Below are positions 25,916 to 34,183 of a stretch of DNA of 34,183 nucleotides, piece by piece; position 1 is the stretch's first letter, and each line of letters begins with the position of its first letter. The notes below the pieces were generated by a model. That model made no database searches and was not told where the DNA came from. It worked only from the letters and a program-made list of their open reading frames with translations. The DNA is from Microbacteriaceae bacterium (lineage in GTDB: Bacteria > Actinomycetota > Actinomycetes > Actinomycetales > Microbacteriaceae). Made by a program: the position numbers and the translations under genes. The stretch is taken from contig JAIOXB010000004.1 of NCBI GenBank assembly GCA_021741825.1, forward strand, positions 1-34,183, written 5' to 3'.

Positions 25916-27610
25916 ATGACTGAGATTGACCGCAAACCGCGCTCGCGGGTCGTCACCGATGGAATCGAAGCGACCACCTCGCGCGGGATGTTGCGTGCCG
26001 TGGGGATGGGGGACGCGGACTGGGATAAACCGCAGGTCGGAATCGCCAGTTCGTGGAACGAAATCACTCCCTGCAACCTCTCGCTCGGTCGCCTCGCGCA
26101 AGCCGCGAAGGAAGGCGTTCACGCCGGCGGCGGATACCCGCTGCAGTTCGGCACGATTTCCGTTTCCGACGGAATCTCGATGGGGCACGAGGGGATGCAC
26201 TTCTCGCTCGTCTCGCGTGAGGTGATTGCCGACTCGGTCGAAACCGTTGTTCAGGCCGAGCGCCTCGACGGAACCGTCCTCCTGGCTGGATGTGACAAGT
26301 CGATTCCCGGAATGCTTATGGCCGCGGCGCGCCTTGATCTCGCAAGCGTTTTCCTCTACGCCGGTTCGATTGCGCCGGGCTGGGTGAAACTGTCCGACGG
26401 AACGGAAAAAGACATCACCATCATCGATTCCTTCGAAGCGGTCGGCGCTGTCAAGGCCGGCAAAATGAGCGTCGAAGACGCGCGCCGCATCGAGTGCGCC
26501 TTCGCTCCCGGTGAGGGCGCGTGTGGCGGAATGTACACGGCCAACACCATGGCGTCCGTCGCCGAAGCCCTCGGCATGAGCCTTCCCGGATCGGCGTCGC
26601 CTGCCTCGTATGACCGCCGTCGCGATAACTTCGCGCACCTTTCTGGCGAAGCCGTTGTCGGCATGCTCGACCGCGGGCACACCGCGCGGGACATTCTGAC
26701 CATCAAGGCATTTCAAAATGCGATAGCGATCACCATGGCGTTGGGTGGCTCGACGAATGTCGTGCTTCACCTTCTTGCGATTGCCAACGAAGCCGAAGTG
26801 CCACTTACGCTTGACGACTTCAACCGAATTGGCGCGAAGGTTCCTCACCTCGGTGACCTCAAGCCGTTCGGGAAGTACGTCATGAACGACGTCGATCGCC
26901 GCGGCGGACTTCCCGTCCTGATGAAGGCACTCGTTGATGCGGGGCTCATGCACGGAGACGCCCTCACCATCACCGGCAAGACGATGGCAGAAAACCTCGC
27001 CGACATGGACTTGGACGAGTTGGACGGCGAGGTTCTTCGAACTCTCGACAACCCGATTCACGCAACCGGCGGCATCACGATTCTCAACGGCTCGTTCGCA
27101 CCCGAAGGTGCTGTCGTCAAGACCGCCGGATTCGACGCGGCAACGTTCGAAGGTCCAGCCCGCGTGTTTGAGCGCGAGCGCGCCGCAATGGACGCGTTGA
27201 CCAACGGCGAAATTGCTGCCGGTGATGTGGTCGTGATTCGGTACGAAGGGCCCAAGGGCGGACCGGGAATGCGCGAGATGCTGGCGGTCACAGCCGCAAT
27301 CAAGGGCGCGGGACTCGGTAAAGATGTATTACTCTTGACGGACGGGCGATTCTCAGGCGGCACAACCGGACTGTGTATCGGCCACGTAGCTCCCGAGGCA
27401 GTGGATGCAGGTCCCATTGCCTTCGTGCGCGATGGTGATCTGATACGGGTCGATATCGCAGCTCGGAGCATCGACTTACTCGTCGATGAAGCCGAGTTGG
27501 AGGCGCGCCGAACAGGTTGGGCGCCCCTTCCGCCGCGTTACACCCGCGGTGTTCTTGCGAAGTATTCCAAGCTCGTGAAGTCGGCCGCCCTGGGCGCCGT
27601 CACCGGCTAA
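25916..27610 (+). CDS. ilvD: dihydroxy-acid dehydratase
   Basis: [25 protein letters not shown]...[16 protein letters not shown]...[17 protein letters not shown]...[13 protein letters not shown]. Confidence 0.98.
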   Translation: MTEIDRKPRSRVVTDGIEATTSRGMLRAVGMGDADWDKPQVGIASSWNEITPCNLSLGRLAQAAKEGVHAGGGYPLQFGTISVSDGISMGHEGMHFSLVSREVIADSVETVVQAERLDGTVLLAGCDKSIPGMLMAAARLDLASVFLYAGSIAPGWVKLSDGTEKDITIIDSFEAVGAVKAGKMSVEDARRIECAFAPGEGACGGMYTANTMASVAEALGMSLPGSASPASYDRRRDNFAHLSGEAVVGMLDRGHTARDILTIKAFQNAIAITMALGGSTNVVLHLLAIANEAEVPLTLDDFNRIGAKVPHLGDLKPFGKYVMNDVDRRGGLPVLMKALVDAGLMHGDALTITGKTMAENLADMDLDELDGEVLRTLDNPIHATGGITILNGSFAPEGAVVKTAGFDAATFEGPARVFERERAAMDALTNGEIAAGDVVVIRYEGPKGGPGMREMLAVTAAIKGAGLGKDVLLLTDGRFSGGTTGLCIGHVAPEAVDAGPIAFVRDGDLIRVDIAARSIDLLVDEAELEARRTGWAPLPPRYTRGVLAKYSKLVKSAALGAVTG

Positions 27611-27639
27611 CACCACCGTCGTTTTTAAAGGAGAACCTG

Positions 27640-29418
27640 ATGGTCACCTCGACCACAACACCGAAGTCCGGCGAACCGCCGATGATGACGGGCAGTGGCG
27701 CGCTTCTGAAGTCTCTCGAACTGTTGGGAATCACAGATGTTTTCGGGCTCCCGGGCGGCGCCATCATGCCGTTCTATGACGAATTGATGTCTCAGACCGC
27801 GATCCGTCACATCCTGGTTCGTCACGAACAAGGAGCCGGCCACGCCGCCGAGGGCTACGCACTCGCGAAGGGTCAGGTCGGGGTTTGCATCGCGACGAGT
27901 GGGCCCGGAGCGACTAACCTCGTCACGGCCATCGCTGATGCCCACATGGATTCCATCCCGATGATTGCGATTACGGGTCAGGTGTTTTCGACCCTCATGG
28001 GAACCGACGCGTTCCAAGAGGTCGATATCGTCGGAATCACGATGCCCATCACCAAGCACTCGTTCCTCGTAACGAAACCCGAAGACATTCCCGCCACCGT
28101 CGCCGCGGCGTATCACATCGCGACGACCGGCCGACCCGGCCCCGTCCTCATCGACGTCACCAAGGACTGCCAACAGGGCTCGGCACCGTTCATTTGGCCG
28201 GACAAGGTCGAACTTCTGGGGTACAAGCCCGTTCAAAAGGCGCACGGCAAGCAGGTTCAGGCCGCCGCGGAAATGATCGCACAGGCAGAACGCCCCATTT
28301 TCTATATCGGTGGCGGTGCGATTCGCGCGAACTCGCACAAAGAATTGCAAGAAATCGTGGAGGCCGTTGGGGCCCCGGCGATCACGACGCTGACGGCGCG
28401 TGGCGTGTTGTCCGACAAACACCCGCAGAACCTCGGCATGCCCGGCATGCACGGTTCGGTCCCGGCTGTTCTCGGTCTGCAAGAGAGCGATCTGCTCATC
28501 GTTCTCGGTGCGCGATTCGATGACCGAGTGACCGGCAAGGTGAGCGAGTTTGCTCCCAATGCGAAGGTCATCCACGTCGACATCGACCCGGCCGAAATCG
28601 GCAAGATTCGCGAAGCCGATGTCCCCATCGTCGGTGACGTCCGCGAGGTAATCCTCGACCTGTTGCCGGAGTGGAAGAAAGTCAAGAAGACCGCAAAGCC
28701 GTTGACGGCGTGGTGGGAACGACTCGAATCACTTCGCGCCAGTTTCCCGCTCGGGTTCGACGATCTTGACGACGGACTGCTTCCGCCGCAGGGCATCATC
28801 CAAAAGATTGGCCAGATGTCGGGCCCCGAGGCAATTTATGCCGCCGGAGTTGGACAACACCAAATGTGGGCCGCACAGTACATCGAATATGAGCGTCCCG
28901 GCGCGTGGCTCAACTCGGGCGGAGCCGGAACCATGGGCTTCGCAGTTCCCGCCGCGATGGGCGCCAAGATTGCGCAGCCCGACCGCGTTGTGTGGGCCAT
29001 TGATGGGGACGGCTGTTTCCAGATGACGAATCAGGAACTCGCGACGTGTGTCATTAACGACATCCCGATCAAGGTCGCCATCATCAACAACTCTTCGCTC
29101 GGAATGGTTCGCCAGTGGCAGACGCTGTTTTACGACGGTCGCCACTCGTTCACTGACCTCCAGCCGTTGGAAGGACCCGAGTTCATTCCCGACTTCGTCA
29201 AGTTGGCCGAGGCCTACGGTTGCCTCGGAATCCGAGTGCGCACGGAAGAGGAAGTCGAACCCGCAATCAAACTAGCGCTCGAGACGAATGATCGACCCGT
29301 CGTCATCGACTTCATCGTGTCGCGTGAAGCGATGGTGTGGCCGATGGTTCCGCAGGGCGTTGGAAACTCGAACGTCCAATACGCCCGCGAACACGCACCG
29401 AGTTGGGACGAGGAGTAA
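27640..29418 (+). CDS. ilvB: acetolactate synthase large subunit
   Basis: [34 protein letters not shown]...[28 protein letters not shown]...[21 protein letters not shown] upstream. Confidence 0.98.
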   Translation: MVTSTTTPKSGEPPMMTGSGALLKSLELLGITDVFGLPGGAIMPFYDELMSQTAIRHILVRHEQGAGHAAEGYALAKGQVGVCIATSGPGATNLVTAIADAHMDSIPMIAITGQVFSTLMGTDAFQEVDIVGITMPITKHSFLVTKPEDIPATVAAAYHIATTGRPGPVLIDVTKDCQQGSAPFIWPDKVELLGYKPVQKAHGKQVQAAAEMIAQAERPIFYIGGGAIRANSHKELQEIVEAVGAPAITTLTARGVLSDKHPQNLGMPGMHGSVPAVLGLQESDLLIVLGARFDDRVTGKVSEFAPNAKVIHVDIDPAEIGKIREADVPIVGDVREVILDLLPEWKKVKKTAKPLTAWWERLESLRASFPLGFDDLDDGLLPPQGIIQKIGQMSGPEAIYAAGVGQHQMWAAQYIEYERPGAWLNSGGAGTMGFAVPAAMGAKIAQPDRVVWAIDGDGCFQMTNQELATCVINDIPIKVAIINNSSLGMVRQWQTLFYDGRHSFTDLQPLEGPEFIPDFVKLAEAYGCLGIRVRTEEEVEPAIKLALETNDRPVVIDFIVSREAMVWPMVPQGVGNSNVQYAREHAPSWDEE

Positions 29419-29421
29419 GCC

Positions 29422-29934
29422 ATGACGCAACACGTGCTATCACTTCTCGTCGAAGACAAACCCGGACTCCTCACGCGCGTCGCCGGACTGTTCGCTCGTC
29501 GGGGGTACAACATCCACTCCCTCGCCGTGGGCACCACCGAGGTCGATGGGCTCTCGCGGATCACACTCGTCATTGATGTTGCGGACTCGCCACTCGAGCA
29601 GGTCACCAAGCAACTCAACAAACTCATCAACGTTCTCAAGATTGTTGAACTCGAACCCGGACAATCTGTTCAGCGCGAACACATGCTCGTCAAGGTGCGC
29701 ATCGACCAGAACACGCGAAGCCAGATTTTGGAAGCCGTGAACCTTTTCCGCGCTCGCGTGGTGGACGTCGCTCCAGATTCGCTCGTCATTGAGGTGACGG
29801 GTGACACCCAGAAGATTGAGGCGCTGTTGAAGGTGCTCGAACCCTTCGGGATCAAAGAAATCGCCCAGAGCGGGTTGCTCGCCATGGGTCGCGGGTCAAA
29901 GTCCATTTCCGAACGAATTTTCAAAACCCAGTAA
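29422..29934 (+). CDS. ilvN: acetolactate synthase small subunit
   Basis: MTQHVLSLLVEDKPGLLTRVAGLFARRGYNIHSLAVGTTE (ACT domain). Confidence 0.97.
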   Translation: MTQHVLSLLVEDKPGLLTRVAGLFARRGYNIHSLAVGTTEVDGLSRITLVIDVADSPLEQVTKQLNKLINVLKIVELEPGQSVQREHMLVKVRIDQNTRSQILEAVNLFRARVVDVAPDSLVIEVTGDTQKIEALLKVLEPFGIKEIAQSGLLAMGRGSKSISERIFKTQ

Positions 29935-31008
<1,074 letters not shown>

Positions 31009-31037
31009 TTCGCATCGTTCTCGTCGCCTCTGGCGCG

Positions 31038-31283
31038 ATGTATCTTGCATACGTTGTCGCGTGGCTTTTTGCCGTCCAGTCCAACCAACTCGTTGGAATT
31101 GACGACCGCTTCGCGCAGGCGATGTCCCAGTTCGGTGAGTTCTTTGCCATCGTTTCCCCCGCACTGTGGTTTTTTGCGACCCTGTCCCTGGTGCGATCAC
31201 CCGCGACACGCGTTGTGGTGTTGGCAATCGGACTTGTCGTCCTCTTTCCGTTTCCTATGTTTTTTGGAGTCACGGTCGCATGA
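31038..31283 (+). CDS. small membrane protein
   Basis: MYLAYVVAWLFAVQSNQLVGIDDRFAQAMSQFGEFFAIVSPALWFFATLSL...; overlaps the next ATG (ATGA). Confidence 0.6.
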   Translation: MYLAYVVAWLFAVQSNQLVGIDDRFAQAMSQFGEFFAIVSPALWFFATLSLVRSPATRVVVLAIGLVVLFPFPMFFGVTVA

Positions 31284-31651
31284 CGGATACCGACGAGAAC
31301 ATCCGGTCGAGCGTATTTGGGCGGCTCGCGGTGCTCGTGGTCGCGGGGTTCCTGTTCGCTTACCCGTTCTGGACGGCTCTCGGGAATCTGCTCAACCTTC
31401 CGTCCTATTTCGAAACCCAATTTGGTGCGTCGATCGACGGCGTGCTGTGGGTGTTGCTGATTGCGGGAGTTGCACTCCCCGTAGTTACTTTTCTGGGAGC
31501 GAGCATCCTCGGCTGGAAACGCGGCACCGGTTCCATGGCGCTGTTGTTCACGGTTGGTTTCGCGGCGGTCAACGCCACCGCGTTGTCGATTTTGGCATTC
31601 GAGAAAGACATCGAATTGCGACTCGTGATCGACTTTCTCGTCAACGGCTGA
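31280..31651 (+). CDS. hypothetical membrane protein
   Basis: MTDTDENIRSSVFGRLAVLVVAGFLFAYPFWTALGNLLNLPSYFE...; ATGA overlap with the upstream small ORF; three or four hydrophobic segments. Confidence 0.65.
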   Translation: MTDTDENIRSSVFGRLAVLVVAGFLFAYPFWTALGNLLNLPSYFETQFGASIDGVLWVLLIAGVALPVVTFLGASILGWKRGTGSMALLFTVGFAAVNATALSILAFEKDIELRLVIDFLVNG

Positions 31652-31754
31652 AACGCGCCTCGCACTAGACTGAAATCGCTGCCCCCGCGTGCGTGGTAGA
31701 CCTTGTTCAATCGCGGTCGCCCTCACGCGCCGCCCGGCACCGAAAAGGACCACC

Positions 31755-33347
31755 GTGGCCAAGCCGATCGTGTTGATTGCCGAAGAGCTATCACCGGCGA
31801 CGGTCGGCGCACTGGGATCCGACTTTGACGTGCGGAGTGTTGACGGAACGAATCGTGCGGAACTTCTCGCGGCCGTGCCCGGTGCAAAAGCGCTTCTTGT
31901 GCGCAGCGCGACGCGTGTTGATGCGGAAGTCATCGCCGCGGGTACCGACCTTGTTGTCATCGCCCGTGCGGGTGTTGGGCTCGACAATGTCGACATCAAA
32001 GCGGCGACCGCGGCAGGAATCATGGTGGTCAACGCCCCGACCTCGAACGTTATCTCGGCGGCGGAACTCGCAATCGGCCATTTGCTTTCGCTCGCACGGT
32101 TCATTCCGGACGCCAATGCGTCGACGAAAGCCGGCCAGTGGAAGCGTTCACAGTTCACGGGTGTCGAGTTCTTCGATAAGACAGTTGGAATCGTCGGGCT
32201 CGGGCGCATCGGAGCGCTGGTCGCCGAACGACTGTTGGGCTTTGGGGTGACTCTTGTCGCATACGACCCGTTCGTTCCACCGGTACGCGCACAGCAACTC
32301 GGTGTTCAGATGGTGGAACTCGACGCGTTGATGGAGCGCTCAGATTTCATCACAATTCACATCCCCAAGACCCCCGAAACAACCGGACTTATCGGCTCAG
32401 CACAATTCGCGAAGGCCAAACCAACACTCCGAATCGTGAATGCGAGTCGCGGCGGAATCATTGACGAAGCGGCCCTGTTCGAGGCGTTGTCAACCAAACA
32501 AATCGCGGCGGCAGGTCTTGACGTCTTTGTCAATGAACCTCCGACCGATTCACCACTACTCGGCCTCGACAACATCCAGTTGACGCCGCACCTTGGCGCG
32601 TCGACCGACGAAGCCCAAGAAAAAGCCGGGGTGTCCGTCGCAAAATCCGTGCGTCTCGCCCTGGAAGGCGAGCTGGTTCCCGACGCTGTCAACGTCGCCG
32701 GCGGAGCAATCGACGAAAGTGTGCGACCGGGACTTTCCCTCATGGAAAAATTGGGCCAGGTCTTCGCTGGGCTCGCGAGCCACGCCATCGTCGCAATTGA
32801 TGTCGAGGTGCGCGGAGAGATTGCACAGTTTGATGTGTCGGTGCTCAAACTTGCGGCCCTCAAGGGAATCTTCAGCGCTATTTCGTCGGAGCACGTCAGT
32901 TACGTCAATGCGCCGCTTCTCGCCGAGCAACGCGGCGTGTCCGTTCGGCTCGTGACGGAAACCGTGAGTGACGAATATCGGAACGTGCTCACAATCCGCG
33001 GAACACTCGTGGATGGCTCTCAGATTTCGGTAGCCGGCACATTGACGGGACAGCGCCAGGCTCAAAAGATCGTGAGCATTAACGAATTTGACGTCGAGGT
33101 CCCCATGGCCCAGCACTTCATCGTGATGCTCTACACGGACCGCCCGGGAATCGTCGCGGTCTATGGTCGCGAGTTCGGTGCGGCAAACGTAAACATCGCC
33201 GGAATGCAAATCGCACGCCAGCAACGCGGTGGAAATGCACTGAGCATCCTCACTGTCGATTCCCGTGTCGACGAGGCGGTACTCGCTAAAGTTGCCACAG
33301 AGATCGATGCCTCGGTCATGAAAGCCATTGAAGTTTTGGAACTCTAA
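31755..33347 (+). CDS. serA: D-3-phosphoglycerate dehydrogenase (long form with ACT domain)
   Basis: GTG start at 31755 after AAAGGA; RAGVGLDNVDIKAATAAGIMVVNAPTSNVISAAELAIGHLL...TVGIVGLGRIGALVAERL...ASRGGIIDEAAL; C-terminal ACT domain. Confidence 0.96.
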   Translation: MAKPIVLIAEELSPATVGALGSDFDVRSVDGTNRAELLAAVPGAKALLVRSATRVDAEVIAAGTDLVVIARAGVGLDNVDIKAATAAGIMVVNAPTSNVISAAELAIGHLLSLARFIPDANASTKAGQWKRSQFTGVEFFDKTVGIVGLGRIGALVAERLLGFGVTLVAYDPFVPPVRAQQLGVQMVELDALMERSDFITIHIPKTPETTGLIGSAQFAKAKPTLRIVNASRGGIIDEAALFEALSTKQIAAAGLDVFVNEPPTDSPLLGLDNIQLTPHLGASTDEAQEKAGVSVAKSVRLALEGELVPDAVNVAGGAIDESVRPGLSLMEKLGQVFAGLASHAIVAIDVEVRGEIAQFDVSVLKLAALKGIFSAISSEHVSYVNAPLLAEQRGVSVRLVTETVSDEYRNVLTIRGTLVDGSQISVAGTLTGQRQAQKIVSINEFDVEVPMAQHFIVMLYTDRPGIVAVYGREFGAANVNIAGMQIARQQRGGNALSILTVDSRVDEAVLAKVATEIDASVMKAIEVLEL

Positions 33348-33356
33348 GGAAACACG

Positions 33357-34183
33357 ATGTCACGCGTACTCGATATTGCCGTAATCCCCGGTGACGGAAT
33401 CGGACCAGAGGTCACCGCCGAAGCACTCAAGGTGCTGCGTGCCGCGGTCGGAGCGGAGGCGGAAGTTCGCGCGACCGAATACATCATGGGAGCAACTCAC
33501 TTCCTGTCGACCGGCGAGATCTTGTCGGACGAAACCCTCGCATCATTGGCGAAGCACGAGGCGATTTTGTTTGGTGCCATCGGCGGCGACCCGAGCGATG
33601 CCCGTTTAGCCGGCGGAATCATCGAGCGAGGCTTGTTGCTGAAGATGCGATTTGCCTTCGACCAGTACGTGAACTACCGGCCGACAACCCTTTTTCCCGG
33701 GGTTGTGAGCCCGCTGAGCAATCCCGGTGAGGTCGATTTCGTGATCGTCCGCGAAGGAACCGAGGGCCCCTACGTTGGCAACGGTGGCGTAATCCGCCAG
33801 GGAACTCCATTCGAGATTGCAACCGAGTCGTCGGTCAACACCGCTCACGGAGTCGAGCGCGTGGTTCGCTTTGCCTTCGCGACCGCGCTGCAGCGGGACA
33901 AGCGCCTCACGCTAGTCCACAAAACCAACGTCTTGACGTTTGCCGGGTCGCTGTGGCAGCGCACGGTTGACGCCGTTGCCACAGAATTCCCCGCTGTTTC
34001 GGTCGACTACCTGCACGTCGATGCGGCGACGATTTTCCTCGTCACCAACCCGTCGCGGTTCGACGTTATCGTGACCGACAATTTGTTCGGGGACATCCTC
34101 ACCGACCTCGCCGGCGCGATCGGCGGCGGGATCGGTCTCGCTGCGAGCGGAAACCTCAACCCCGACAAAACGTTCCCCAGCAT
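33357..34183 (+). CDS. leuB: 3-isopropylmalate dehydrogenase (3' truncated by window)
   Basis: Open frame from ATG 33357: [27 protein letters not shown]...[10 protein letters not shown]...[14 protein letters not shown]...[37 protein letters not shown]. Absent from the ORF track because it runs off the edge. Confidence 0.96.
   Translation, partial: MSRVLDIAVIPGDGIGPEVTAEALKVLRAAVGAEAEVRATEYIMGATHFLSTGEILSDETLASLAKHEAILFGAIGGDPSDARLAGGIIERGLLLKMRFAFDQYVNYRPTTLFPGVVSPLSNPGEVDFVIVREGTEGPYVGNGGVIRQGTPFEIATESSVNTAHGVERVVRFAFATALQRDKRLTLVHKTNVLTFAGSLWQRTVDAVATEFPAVSVDYLHVDAATIFLVTNPSRFDVIVTDNLFGDILTDLAGAIGGGIGLAASGNLNPDKTFPS

Noticed and set aside
25871-27061. 396-aa minus-strand ORF opposite ilvD
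   Set aside because: Antisense shadow of a clear dihydroxy-acid dehydratase gene.
27625-28575. 316-aa minus-strand ORF opposite ilvB
   Set aside because: Antisense shadow ORF; no domain-like sequence.

Overview
The window is chromosomal DNA from a high-GC actinobacterium; Microbacteriaceae-like by gene order and content, which is inference. I see no phage, IS element, integrase or CRISPR array. Backbone, left to right: 3' end of a phosphomannomutase (manB); mtrA-mtrB-lpqB-comF-secA, with hpf missing between comF and secA; an Rv3235-family gene; a DUF gene / HTH / SAF-domain / CpaE-like ATPase group; pdtaS and whiB1; a VIT1/CCC1 transporter and bcp; a Phd/RelE-type toxin-antitoxin pair; a serine hydrolase; tRNA-Lys(CTT); two tandem TetR-like paralogs; a two-gene ECF sigma / membrane-anchored putative anti-sigma module; an APC permease + alcohol dehydrogenase operon divergent from an XRE-cupin regulator; a LysE exporter; a Lys/Ala-rich nucleoid-like protein; and ilvD-ilvB-ilvN-ilvC, two small membrane proteins, serA and leuB (3' truncated by the window). 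The most interesting signals are: (i) the ECF module, in which both genes carry the same bipartite motif TATGTC-N9-CGAAATCTTTCAG in their upstream regions and the locus is bracketed by two identical 31-nt hairpins; (ii) a TetR gene with a complete HTH but no ATG/GTG/TTG start; (iii) an 11-residue-repeat nucleoid-like protein; (iv) a palindrome-embedded, apparently leaderless toxin-antitoxin promoter; and (v) a DtxR/IdeR-like box before the VIT1 transporter. All calls come from reading the sequence and the supplied translations; no database search was run.
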